Assembly (NCBI GenBank): GCA_002435755.1
Contig: DIYH01000028.1
Span: forward strand, 248,001-312,000
Reading direction: 5' to 3'
Source of the DNA: Flammeovirgaceae bacterium UBA6059
Lineage (GTDB): Bacteria; Bacteroidota; Bacteroidia; Cytophagales; Cyclobacteriaceae
DNA length: 64,000 bases
The position numbers and the translations under genes were made by a program. Below, in pieces: positions 8,388-17,719 of this stretch. Numbering within the stretch: position 1 is the stretch's first letter; each line of letters opens with the position of its first letter. Under the pieces are notes generated by a model. The model searched no databases. It was not told the origin of the DNA and saw only the letters and a list, made by a program, of their open reading frames with translations.

Positions 8388-11300
8388 ATGGCCGGAATAT
8401 CTTCACTTAGTATTAACCGTCCGGTACTGGCAATAGTAATGTCTATCATCATTCTATTGTTTGGCTTCATCGGATTCAACTACCTGGGCGTCAGAGAGTA
8501 TCCCAGTGTCGATCCACCGATCATTTCCGTGAGCACCTCTTATGTCGGGGCTAATGCAGATATTATCGAATCACAGATCACCGAGCCGCTGGAAGAATCT
8601 ATCAATGGTATTGCGGGGATCAAAAGTCTTACCTCCACGAGTAGGGACGGGAGAAGTAGTATTACGGTAGAGTTTGACCTTAGTGTGGACCTGGAAGTCG
8701 CTGCTAATGACGTGCGAGACAAGGTCTCCGCAGCACAACGCAACCTGCCACCTGATGCTGATCCCCCAACCGTACGAAAAGCCGATGCTGACTCATCACC
8801 ACTGGTCTTCCTCAATGTACAAAGTGATCAGAGATCGTTGCTCGATTTGTCATCTTTTGCAGAGAATCTCTTCAAAGAACGGCTGCAAACGATCAATGGC
8901 GTTAGTTCAGTCCAAATATGGGGTGAGCGGAGATATTCGATGCGGTTGTGGATGGATCCTGCAAAACTTGCCGCCTACGAGCTCACGCCTCTAGATGTAC
9001 TCAATGCTGTGGGGAGAGACAATGTAGAGTTGCCTTCCGGGTCTGTAGAGGGTGACAATACCGAGTTGACGGTTAGAACTCTAGGCAGGCTCAACACACC
9101 TGAAGACTTCAATGCGCTCATTGTAAAGGAAGACCTGAGCGGAGTGGTACGGTTTGAAGATATTGGCAGGGCAGAATATGGAGCTGAAAACGAGCGCACC
9201 ATTCTTAAACGAGATGGTATCCCAATGGTGGGTGTTGCACTCATTCCACAACCTGGTGCTAACTACATCAACATTGTTGATGAGTTCTACAGAAGACTTG
9301 AATCTATCGAGAAAGACCTCCCTGCTGATGTGGAGCTCGGTATTGGCTTTGATATCACCAAATACATCCGTAGCTCTATTGATGAGGTCAATCAGACATT
9401 GATGATCGCTTTTGGTCTTGTGGTACTGATCATATTCGCCTTTCTTCGCGACTGGCGAACCACGCTCATCCCTATAGCAACAATCCCAATTGCCTTGATA
9501 GGCACATTTTTCATTATGTACATATCAGGGTTCTCTATCAATATTCTCACCCTGCTTGGAATCATTCTAGCCATTGGTCTGGTGGTCGATGATACCATTG
9601 TGGTTCTGGAGAACATTTATACCAAAATAGAGGAGGGCATGACACCTATTCAGGCAGGGATAAAAGGGGCACAGGAGATATTCTTCGCTGTGATCTCTAC
9701 AACAGTAGCGCTTGCAGCGGTGTTCCTACCGGTAATATTCCTTGAGGGCTTAACTGGACGATTGTTCAGGGAGTTTGGAATTGTAGTGGCCGGAGCAGTG
9801 ATCATATCTTCATTTGTAGCCCTCTCTCTTACACCGATGCTTTGTACTAAGATACTCAAGCGTCGGGAAAGACATAACTGGCTACACCGCAATACAGAAC
9901 CTTTCTTTATCAAGCTGAATCAGGTGTACAACCGATCTCTTGAAGCTTTCATGACCCAGCGTTGGATGGCCTTTGTCATTTTGATTGCATCCGGGCTCAT
10001 GATCTGGGAGTTTGCGAATATGCTGAAATCAGAGTTAGCTCCTTTAGAAGATAGAGGCCAATTCCGCATATTCTCTACAGCGCCAGAGGGTGCCACTTTT
10101 GACTATATGGATCGATATGTAGACAAATTGATTGCACTTATCAAAGAGGAAGTTCCGGAATCCCAAGGCATCATATCTGTGACGAGTCCAGGATTTGGTG
10201 GCAGTAGCTCTACCAATTCTGCCTTTGTGAGGTCGATACTAGTGGATGCCGAAGATCGGGAGAGGAGCCAGAGCGAGATTGTAGATCATGTCTCACCTTT
10301 GGTAATGCGCGAAACGGAAGCACGATCATTTGTCACCGTTCAGCAATCAATCGGCCGTCGACGAGGCGGGGGAGGCGGTCTTCCAGTTCAGTTCGTGATC
10401 CAGTCGCAGAGTATCGAAAATTTAAAAGAAATACTGCCAGACTTCATGTATGAAGCAGGTAATGATCCGGCATTCAGCTATGTAGACCTCAATCTCAAGT
10501 TTAGTAAGCCTGAAATACGTATTGAAATTGATCGTGAAAAAGCAAAGCGTTTGCAGGTCTCTATCCGTGATATTGCTCAAACACTTCAACTCGGCTTAAG
10601 TGGCTCTCGATTTGGTTACTATATCATGGGTGGCAAGCAATATCAAATCATCGGACAAGTCGAAAAAGAAGATCGTAACGATCCACTAGATCTAACAGCC
10701 CTGTATGTCAAGAATTCAGCTAACGAACTGATTCAACTTGACAACCTGGTGCAAATCTCTGAGACCAGCACTCCTCCTCAGCTTTATAGATATAACCGAT
10801 TTGTTTCGGCTACAGTATCAGCAAGTCTGAGTCCAGGCTATGCACTTGGTGATGGTATCGCAGCGATGGAGCGTGTCGCAGATGAGGTGCTGGACGAATC
10901 GTTCCAAACAGCTCTTACCGGAACCTCTGCAGAATTTCAGGAAAGCGCCAACTCTCTTTATTTCGCTTTTGTGTTTGCGCTGATACTCATCTATCTGGTC
11001 TTGTCAGCCCAGTTTGAAAGTTTCAGAGATCCATTGATCATCATGTTTACTGTACCGATGGCTGTCGCAGGTGCGTTTCTTTCGCTCTATATGTTTGACC
11101 AGACGCTAAATATTTTTAGTCAAATTGGGATCATCATGTTGATCGGTCTGGTCACCAAAAATGGTATCCTCATTGTGGAGTTTGCTAATCAGAAAAAGGC
11201 CCAGGGACTTGGTGTAGCAGAAGCCATTGTAGCTGCAGCAGAGCAACGTTTTCGTCCGATTCTTATGACGAGCTTATCTACTATACTGGGAATCCTGCCT

Positions 11301-11456
11301 ATTGCGCTAGCACTAGGTGCCGGATCTGAGAGTAGAGTATCTATGGGTATCGGCGTAATAGGTGGATTGATATTCTCCACTGTCCTCACGCTATATGTGA
11401 TACCAGCGATGTACACCTACGTGACAAGCAGCAAAAAACGAATGGCACGGTTCTAA
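8388..11456 (+). CDS. RND-family efflux pump, hydrophobe/amphiphile exporter type
   Basis: This 1022-aa protein is full length for the AcrB-like family, with the expected two halves of one plus five transmembrane helices and two large periplasmic loops each. The proton-relay acidic pair Asp401-Asp402 is present in TM4 (GLVVDDTIVV). The conserved Lys of TM10 lies in LVTKNGILIVEFA. A Gly/Arg-rich run (RRRGGGGG) near residue 660 lies in the second periplasmic loop and is an unusual local insertion. It sits between the adaptor and the outer-membrane factor, with 6- and 8-bp gaps. Heavy-metal RND pumps are less likely given the general sequence. Confidence 0.95.
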   Translation: MAGISSLSINRPVLAIVMSIIILLFGFIGFNYLGVREYPSVDPPIISVSTSYVGANADIIESQITEPLEESINGIAGIKSLTSTSRDGRSSITVEFDLSVDLEVAANDVRDKVSAAQRNLPPDADPPTVRKADADSSPLVFLNVQSDQRSLLDLSSFAENLFKERLQTINGVSSVQIWGERRYSMRLWMDPAKLAAYELTPLDVLNAVGRDNVELPSGSVEGDNTELTVRTLGRLNTPEDFNALIVKEDLSGVVRFEDIGRAEYGAENERTILKRDGIPMVGVALIPQPGANYINIVDEFYRRLESIEKDLPADVELGIGFDITKYIRSSIDEVNQTLMIAFGLVVLIIFAFLRDWRTTLIPIATIPIALIGTFFIMYISGFSINILTLLGIILAIGLVVDDTIVVLENIYTKIEEGMTPIQAGIKGAQEIFFAVISTTVALAAVFLPVIFLEGLTGRLFREFGIVVAGAVIISSFVALSLTPMLCTKILKRRERHNWLHRNTEPFFIKLNQVYNRSLEAFMTQRWMAFVILIASGLMIWEFANMLKSELAPLEDRGQFRIFSTAPEGATFDYMDRYVDKLIALIKEEVPESQGIISVTSPGFGGSSSTNSAFVRSILVDAEDRERSQSEIVDHVSPLVMRETEARSFVTVQQSIGRRRGGGGGLPVQFVIQSQSIENLKEILPDFMYEAGNDPAFSYVDLNLKFSKPEIRIEIDREKAKRLQVSIRDIAQTLQLGLSGSRFGYYIMGGKQYQIIGQVEKEDRNDPLDLTALYVKNSANELIQLDNLVQISETSTPPQLYRYNRFVSATVSASLSPGYALGDGIAAMERVADEVLDESFQTALTGTSAEFQESANSLYFAFVFALILIYLVLSAQFESFRDPLIIMFTVPMAVAGAFLSLYMFDQTLNIFSQIGIIMLIGLVTKNGILIVEFANQKKAQGLGVAEAIVAAAEQRFRPILMTSLSTILGILPIALALGAGSESRVSMGIGVIGGLIFSTVLTLYVIPAMYTYVTSSKKRMARF

Positions 11457-11464
11457 TCAGTCGT

Positions 11465-12778
11465 ATGAAGAAGATTCTATTTTTGTCATTGCTCCTCGGT
11501 TTTAGCTCGAGTAGCATCGCTCAAGAGATCCTGACTGTGGAGGACGCCATAAGCCAGGGGCTTCAAAACAACTTTGACATTAAGATTGCCAGGGTTGGGG
11601 AAGAGATCGGAATCAATGATGCCACCTTAGGTAATGCTGGCTTGCTTCCAACGGTTGATTTGCAGGGTCAACAAAGATGGGCTAGCCAAAATGTTAATCA
11701 GCGATTCATAAGTAGAAGTGATACTACAATAAACGGAGCGAGATCTCAAAATCTAAACGGATCAATCAACTTCACTTGGACTTTGTTCGATGGCCTGGGG
11801 ATGTTCTATTCCCTTGACAGGCTAAATGTGACCAAAGAAGCTGGAGCGATCAACACCAAGATAACTATGGAAAATACCATAGCTGACCTGCTCACGACTT
11901 ATTACACGGTAGTCCTCGAAAATGGGCGGCTTAAGGTTCTTGATAATACCATTCAGCTATCGGAAAGGAGAACTGAAATAGCCAAAAACAAATATGAAGT
12001 TGGCAAATCTTCCAAAGTGGAATACTTAGCCGCCCAAGTAGATCAAAATGCAGATGCGACACTCAGGCTACAAGTAATCGAGCGATTAAACAATGCCAAA
12101 ATCGATCTAAATCGTTTGATGGCCCGCTCTTTAGACGCTGAATTTGAGGTAGTTGATATCATTGATATCAACGGAACATTTGCGTTAGAAGACCTGCTTA
12201 ATGCGGCCAATATAAAAAATCCCAATTTGTTACTTGCACAACGTCAAATGAACGCGAGTTATTTAGAGCTTCAAGAGATCAGAGCGGAGCGCTACCCATC
12301 AATAGATTTTAATACAGGGTACACCTACAATAAATCAACATCTGATGCAGGTTTCTTATTAAGTAACAGACAGAATGGCTACAACTATGGTTTCACTGCG
12401 AGGATGAATCTGTTCGATGGTTTCAACACCAACCGACGTGCTCAAAACGCACGCCTTGCCGTCCAGATCAGTGAGCTTGAGATCAAAAATCAGACCCTGA
12501 ATATCGAATCAGACATCAGCAAGGTTTTTACCTCATATCAAAACAGTCTAAACCTGATCGATCTCGAAACCCAAAACCTCGAGGTAGCACTTGAAAATGA
12601 AGAAATAGCGCTTGAGCGTTACAGGCTTGGCAACTCTACTGCCTTGGAACTGCGGGAGGCACAGACCAATGCGGTCGAAGTAGAGTCCAGACTCCTCAAC
12701 GCTAGATATAGCACTAAAATCTCTGAAATTGAGCTTTTACGCCTCTCAGGGAGTATTCTCCAGCCATTAGCGAAATAG
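11465..12778 (+). CDS. TolC-family outer membrane efflux protein
   Basis: This 437-aa protein has a Sec signal peptide (cleavage after about residue 20, SIAQ). Two tandem outer-membrane-efflux repeats follow, each built of long amphipathic helices. Signature stretches include EDAISQGLQNNFDI near the mature N terminus and FDGFNTNRRAQNARLAV in the second repeat. It should trimerise into the exit duct for the pump encoded just upstream. The gene ends the three-gene exporter operon; no hairpin terminator is visible in the 73 bp before the next start. Confidence 0.94.
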   Translation: MKKILFLSLLLGFSSSSIAQEILTVEDAISQGLQNNFDIKIARVGEEIGINDATLGNAGLLPTVDLQGQQRWASQNVNQRFISRSDTTINGARSQNLNGSINFTWTLFDGLGMFYSLDRLNVTKEAGAINTKITMENTIADLLTTYYTVVLENGRLKVLDNTIQLSERRTEIAKNKYEVGKSSKVEYLAAQVDQNADATLRLQVIERLNNAKIDLNRLMARSLDAEFEVVDIIDINGTFALEDLLNAANIKNPNLLLAQRQMNASYLELQEIRAERYPSIDFNTGYTYNKSTSDAGFLLSNRQNGYNYGFTARMNLFDGFNTNRRAQNARLAVQISELEIKNQTLNIESDISKVFTSYQNSLNLIDLETQNLEVALENEEIALERYRLGNSTALELREAQTNAVEVESRLLNARYSTKISEIELLRLSGSILQPLAK

Positions 12779-12851
12779 TAACCCTTTTCAAGTTCATTTT
12801 GTAACTGGTATAGGGTTGATTATCTTTTTGGCTTGATGTAGTTGAGCCTAC

Positions 12852-14336
12852 GTGAAGATTGTTATCCCATATATCTTTTTGCTCATCTCGATGAGCACGC
12901 TCTATTCGTGCAAAAAATCATCGGAGAGTTCAGACACGAACACCCAAAGTCCGGAGAGAGAAGAGGTCATCGCAGAGCTGGATCTCGATACCATCATCTC
13001 CAGAGGTCATCTAACTGCTATCATAGACAATAGCTCCACTGGTCTTTTTTTGTATAAAGGTGAGCCGATGGGTTATGAGTTTGAGCTGCTTACAATGTTT
13101 TGCAGGGAGATTGGGGTGGAGCTAAGATTAGAAGTAACCCCTAGCCTATCGGAAGGATTTATGAAGCTCAATCAAGGCAAGGGCGACATCCTCGCTTACA
13201 ATCTAACAGTGACTAAAGAGCGCAGGAAGCGTATCGCCTTTACACATTATCATAATCTTGTCAGACAGGTGCTAGTACAGCGCAAACCAGACGATTGGAG
13301 ACAGATGAAGCTCCACGAGATAGAAAAAATGCTCATCCGTAATCCTATTGATCTCATTGGTAAAGAAGTCTGGGTTAGAAACAGCTCTTCATATCTCACC
13401 AGAATGCAAAACCTCTCAGATGAGATCGGCGGGGATATCATCATTGTGGAGGATTATCCTGACGTAGAGACTGAGGGCCTTATCAGAAAAGTGGCAGAGG
13501 CCCAGATCGACTATAGTATAGCTGACGAAGATGTTGCACTTGTTAATGCCTCGTACTATCCAATATTAGATGTGAAAACACCGGTCAGTCTCCCGCAACA
13601 AATTGCATGGGGTGTGAGGAAAAATGCACCTGATCTGCTTAACCGATTGAATGAGTGGATTGACAGGATGAGAAAAACCAATGACTACTATGTCATCTAC
13701 GACAAGTACTTCCGGAGTACCAGACAGAGCAGAAGAAGAGTCAATAGCGAATTCTTTTCCAGTGGTGATGGCAGGATATCACCCTATGACAGTCTGATTA
13801 GAAATGCCGCTGAAAAACTAAGTTGGGACTGGCGCCTGCTGGCAGCCCAGATCAATAAGGAATCTCGGTTTGACCCGACTACTACTTCCTGGGCCGGTGC
13901 TATTGGCTTGATGCAAGTGATGCCTAAGACAGGAAGCCGGTTTGGCGCTAGCAACCTAAAAGACCCGGCTCAAAACATTGAAGCAGGTTCCAACTATTTG
14001 GTATGGCTCGAAGAGTTCTGGAGACCTCAAGTACCTGATTCACTGGAGCGATCGAAATTCGTTCTCGGTTCTTATAATGTCGGACAGGGGCATGTAATGG
14101 ACGCTATTAGACTTGCTCGCAAACACGGTAAGGATACTGCAGTCTGGGACGATAATGTCGCCTTCTATCTCCTGCAAAAGTCGTATTCCAAGTTTTTCAA
14201 TGATCCGGTGGTGAAGCACGGCTACTGTCGCGGTATTGAGCCGATCAACTACGTCAGTGATATACTCTCGCTCTATGACAACTACCTTGACATCATACCA
14301 CAGCTTCCCGAAGATCAGGAAGTTCCTCTGCCATGA
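12852..14336 (+). CDS. mltF: MltF-type membrane-bound lytic murein transglycosylase
   Basis: This 494-aa lipoprotein has a short signal peptide with lipobox LYSC, so Cys20 would be acylated. Residues about 45-290 form a solute-binding-protein family 3 (amino-acid-binding-like) domain. Residues about 320-480 form a lytic transglycosylase SLT domain with catalytic Glu337 in NKESRF and the GLMQVMP motif. The order matches MltF, which cleaves peptidoglycan glycan strands to 1,6-anhydromuropeptides at the envelope. The start is GTG at 12852, placed by the signal peptide. Its last 44 bp overlap the 3' end of the convergent desaturase gene. Confidence 0.92.
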   Translation: MKIVIPYIFLLISMSTLYSCKKSSESSDTNTQSPEREEVIAELDLDTIISRGHLTAIIDNSSTGLFLYKGEPMGYEFELLTMFCREIGVELRLEVTPSLSEGFMKLNQGKGDILAYNLTVTKERRKRIAFTHYHNLVRQVLVQRKPDDWRQMKLHEIEKMLIRNPIDLIGKEVWVRNSSSYLTRMQNLSDEIGGDIIIVEDYPDVETEGLIRKVAEAQIDYSIADEDVALVNASYYPILDVKTPVSLPQQIAWGVRKNAPDLLNRLNEWIDRMRKTNDYYVIYDKYFRSTRQSRRRVNSEFFSSGDGRISPYDSLIRNAAEKLSWDWRLLAAQINKESRFDPTTTSWAGAIGLMQVMPKTGSRFGASNLKDPAQNIEAGSNYLVWLEEFWRPQVPDSLERSKFVLGSYNVGQGHVMDAIRLARKHGKDTAVWDDNVAFYLLQKSYSKFFNDPVVKHGYCRGIEPINYVSDILSLYDNYLDIIPQLPEDQEVPLP

Positions 14337-15774
14337 TCCTGGCACTTAACAAAGAAAGAGGTATACCTCCACCAGGATGTACGCTCCCTCCACAGAAATA
14401 GAGGTTTTTATACTTTCTGGAGAAATTGGCATGCCTTAAAAAAGCTGCATACTTGTTATTCGAGCTATTTCCGTACAGTGCTCCGAGTGATGAAGATGTT
14501 CTGGATTCTATCGTTCTGGGATCGAGAATTTCCTCGCAGGAGATCATTGGCTCAATCGATGTGCCTAGCATTCTGCTTACTTTTTTGATGATATTAATAC
14601 GGGCTTCATTGATCAAAGTATCCCAGTCCTGCCCGGTGTTGTTCGGCACGTTGATCATGGTGAACCAGTTTTCACATCCCTCCGGCGCATCATCCGGTTT
14701 GTATTTGCTTGTAATATTAATGTAGACCGTAGGGTCATCTGAGATACTTCCATGGCCAAAAATGTGATCGAACTCTCGGCGATAATCACCTGAAAAAAGA
14801 ATATTGTGTAGGTCCAGCTGCTCAAATACACGGTTGATCCCCCAATAAAAGATCAATGCACTGCTGGATTTTGGTTGTTTAAGTAGTAGTTCTGGTTGTT
14901 TCACCTCAGTCATTAATTTGCGGTAGGTGTTCACGATATCCATATTGCTGACCACTACCTCAGCATTTATACATTTTCCTTTACAAAGTACTCCAACTGC
15001 TCTTTTTTTCTCCAGAATGATCTTCTCAACAGGATGACCAAAGCGAAATCTAACTCCTAGTTCCTGGGCCAAACTGTAGACACTCATGGTGATATCGTGC
15101 ATGCCCTTATTAGGAAAATATGCGCCCATGTTGAATTCCAGATGCGGAATAATATTGAGGGTAGCTGGTGTTTGGTATGGATCAGACCCATTGTAAGTAG
15201 CGTACCGATTAAAAAGTTGAGTGACACGTGGGTCTTTAAATCGTGCGTCATTGGCCTTATGCATAGTCCTAAAAAAGTCCAGCTTATGAAGGCGTTTATA
15301 GGCATAAAATGCTTTCCTATTGAGGAAAGTGGACCAATGATGCATTGATCTGTACATGAACAGATCTGCCAGGATATCGTAAAGCTCTTGACTTTTGTCC
15401 AGTGCCGAGGCTATGGTGGCCCCATCGTCGGCCGTCTTGGTGTCAAACTCCTCCAATAGCTTCTCTCTATCTGCATACGCATTGATCCGGAGGCCATCTT
15501 CATAGAAATAGTGGCAATTGACCTCTAATTGCTGGTAGGTAAAATAGTCCTTAGGACTTCTTCCAGCTATCTGAAACAGCTCATCAACTAATTCCGGTAG
15601 GGTGAAAAGTGAGGGACCAGCATCAAAACGAAAGCCATCAATACTTATCTCCGAAAGCTTTCCTCCAGGATAACTGTTGGCCTCCAGTACTTCCACGTCA
15701 TAACCCTTGACTGCTAGTCTTACGGCAGCTGCTAGTCCTCCGATACCAGAACCTATGATCACTGCTTTTTTCAT
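14293..15774 (-). CDS. Carotenoid desaturase of the CrtI/CrtD family
   Basis: This 493-aa FAD-dependent desaturase has the dinucleotide-binding GSGIGGLAAAVRLA motif at residues about 8-21. A conserved PGGKLSE...RFDAGPSLFTLPE block follows, and the C-terminal FAD motif CGGSVHPGGGIPLS lies near residue 465. The family desaturates phytoene or related acyclic carotenes. From remembered family sequences, the PGGKLSE and DAGPSLFT wording resembles the CrtD-type (1-hydroxycarotenoid 3,4-desaturase) branch more than classical CrtI. No crtB, crtY or crtZ lies nearby, so it is an isolated carotenoid gene. It overlaps mltF tail-to-tail by 44 bp. The exact substrate is uncertain. Confidence 0.82.
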   Translation of the reverse strand: MKKAVIIGSGIGGLAAAVRLAVKGYDVEVLEANSYPGGKLSEISIDGFRFDAGPSLFTLPELVDELFQIAGRSPKDYFTYQQLEVNCHYFYEDGLRINAYADREKLLEEFDTKTADDGATIASALDKSQELYDILADLFMYRSMHHWSTFLNRKAFYAYKRLHKLDFFRTMHKANDARFKDPRVTQLFNRYATYNGSDPYQTPATLNIIPHLEFNMGAYFPNKGMHDITMSVYSLAQELGVRFRFGHPVEKIILEKKRAVGVLCKGKCINAEVVVSNMDIVNTYRKLMTEVKQPELLLKQPKSSSALIFYWGINRVFEQLDLHNILFSGDYRREFDHIFGHGSISDDPTVYINITSKYKPDDAPEGCENWFTMINVPNNTGQDWDTLINEARINIIKKVSRMLGTSIEPMISCEEILDPRTIESRTSSSLGALYGNSSNNKYAAFLRHANFSRKYKNLYFCGGSVHPGGGIPLSLLSARIMAEELPDLREAVV

Positions 15775-15928
15775 GCTATTCTAACCAAATAAACTGATCA
15801 ATGTTGAAACAAATAATCTTAGTATCGTTAAATTATTTATATAAATATTTCTATTTGACAGTTACCTGTTCCAAAGAAACGGTATTAATGAATAGATGTA
15901 TGTTTTAATCAATTAATTTAAGAGAAGA

Positions 15929-16390
15929 ATGTTAGTGCAGATGAATCAACAAACTGAAAAACTTTTTGCTGAATATAGGAAGGTTCGGAATGTCAATCTA
16001 TCGATTGAGGAATTTGAATACATTCTTAGCCTGTTTCCATCATTGATGATATGTATGTGTGATGGCAAGCTTGATCCTGAAGAGTGGGATGCAGTGTTAC
16101 AGCTTGCGGATGGCATGGCTGAGGAATTCTACACAGACCAAGGTAACACGGGTAAGAAAAGTGACCTTGCTATGAACTTCAGGACTGAATTCAGGTATCT
16201 ACTGGAGAATCTTGCGAAGTGGGAAAAGCGCTTCCTTAACGTTCTTAAAGAGCACATTAAGGATGATCGTACTTCCAAAGAGTTTGTGCTAGAGAGCATG
16301 TACCTATTTGCGAATGCAGCGGATGGCATATCGGAAGTAGAACAAGAATCAATAGACGAGTTGGCCGAGAGGCTCAAATTAGAGCACTGA
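15929..16390 (+). CDS. TerB-like small helical protein
   Basis: This 153-aa, all-helical, mostly acidic protein has two related segments, LMICMCDGKLDPEEWD near residue 33 and ANAADGISEVEQESIDEL near 130. These match the duplicated D-G-x-(hydrophobic)-x-x-x-E acidic pattern of the TerB/DUF533-like fold, thought to bind divalent metal. It has no signal peptide or membrane segment. It stands alone between a desaturase and the kynurenine genes, and its last 12 bp overlap the convergent kmo gene. No tellurite cluster is present, so its role is unknown. ATG 15941 is an alternative start. Confidence 0.65.
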   Translation: MLVQMNQQTEKLFAEYRKVRNVNLSIEEFEYILSLFPSLMICMCDGKLDPEEWDAVLQLADGMAEEFYTDQGNTGKKSDLAMNFRTEFRYLLENLAKWEKRFLNVLKEHIKDDRTSKEFVLESMYLFANAADGISEVEQESIDELAERLKLEH

Positions 16391-17719
16391 TCTTAACGCA
16401 TTGATAACCCCTTCATGATCAATCGTTTCTGGGTTATTGATGACATCCTGAGTAAGAAATGGTTGAATAACCTTGTGTTGCAGATTACCTCTATTCCATG
16501 CCTCCGAATAGGGCGCATGACTAAATGTGACCATAGTATACTGTGGTGTCCACTCTTGGGGATAGAGTTCATGTAGCAGTGCTTCCACCTTTTTTTGGAC
16601 CAAAAATCGCTCATCAGCTACATGGTCTCTCATTTCAACAAAGTTCTTTAGTGCCAGATCTGCAATCGCGTCAGCATCCTTCTTTCTGGTTTTTTGGAAT
16701 GCTCCCAATACGGTACCCCAATCATAACCATGCGACCTGGCCAACTCGTCAAACAAATAGCAGTCTTCAAATCCGGAATTCATGCCCTGACCATAAAATG
16801 GTACTATAGCATGGCTCGCATCGCCCAACATCATACACCTCTCTTTTACCCAGGGATAGCAGCGGACCGTCACTAAACTAGAGGTAGGATTAGATGTGTA
16901 TTGATCTATCAAGTCAGGTATTAAGTCAAGTGTATCGGGAAAGTATTTCTTGAAGAATTGGTCAATATCTTGTGCATTTTGGATCGACTGAAATGATGGA
17001 TCGCCTTCAAAGGGAAAGAACAACGTGCACGTAAAACTCTTATCCAGGTTAGGTAGGGCAATAAGCATGAAGTTACCTCTTGGCCATATGTGCAATCCGT
17101 CGGGAGCTATTGCAAAATCACCATTCGTCGCAGGAGGTATGCTTAATTCCTTATAACCGTGTTCTATGTAATATTGCTCATAGCTAAACCTGTCTTGCTT
17201 CAAAAAGGACTGACGCATGGCGCTAAATGCACCATCTGCACCAAACATCACATCAGCTTCAATATCAAATAGTTGTCCATCACCTTGGATTGTTGCTCTT
17301 GTGTTGTCTAAGTCTACTTCCACACACTTGTGATCAAAAAGCACACTGACACCTAGCTCCTCAGCCCTCATTACAAGTCTTTCATTTAAGCCTCCCCGCG
17401 AAATTGAGTTGATATACTGCCCTTCTTTGCCGTACGGTTGGAATGTCAGATTACCTTCTACATCGTGCATGCGGCGACCCTTCATGGGTATGACCATCTT
17501 CTTCAGGTCTTCACTCAGTCCCACTGTCTCCAACGCCCTAATTCCTCGTATACTCAATGCCAGGTTAATGGAGCGTCCCGCATATAGATTCGTCTTCCTA
17601 GGATCACTGCGCTTCTCATATACAGTAACCCTAAAACCTGCTTTGACCATGTAAATTGATAGAAGAGAGCCCACCAGCCCAGCTCCAAATATGACTACTT
17701 CTTCCTTCTTCATACTCAT
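16379..17719 (-). CDS. kmo: Kynurenine 3-monooxygenase
   Basis: This 446-aa flavoprotein hydroxylates L-kynurenine to 3-hydroxykynurenine using NADPH and O2. It has the FAD motif GAGLVGSL at 12-19 and a Tyr/Arg-containing NLYAGRSINLALS substrate segment near 45. The second FAD motif, MLGDASHAIVPFYGQGMNSGFED, spans about 300-322 and is described here by its key residues G-D-x-x-H and G-Q-G-x-N. A hydrophobic C terminus as in mitochondrial KMO is absent. The start overlaps the kynU stop as ATGA. It is the third gene of the minus-strand kynurenine operon. Confidence 0.95.
   Translation of the reverse strand: MSMKKEEVVIFGAGLVGSLLSIYMVKAGFRVTVYEKRSDPRKTNLYAGRSINLALSIRGIRALETVGLSEDLKKMVIPMKGRRMHDVEGNLTFQPYGKEGQYINSISRGGLNERLVMRAEELGVSVLFDHKCVEVDLDNTRATIQGDGQLFDIEADVMFGADGAFSAMRQSFLKQDRFSYEQYYIEHGYKELSIPPATNGDFAIAPDGLHIWPRGNFMLIALPNLDKSFTCTLFFPFEGDPSFQSIQNAQDIDQFFKKYFPDTLDLIPDLIDQYTSNPTSSLVTVRCYPWVKERCMMLGDASHAIVPFYGQGMNSGFEDCYLFDELARSHGYDWGTVLGAFQKTRKKDADAIADLALKNFVEMRDHVADERFLVQKKVEALLHELYPQEWTPQYTMVTFSHAPYSEAWNRGNLQHKVIQPFLTQDVINNPETIDHEGVINALRSVL

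Noticed and set aside
15929..16390. Tellurite resistance or Ter-type phage defence locus
   Set aside because: Only one TerB-like protein is present; terC, terD and terZ-type partners are absent.
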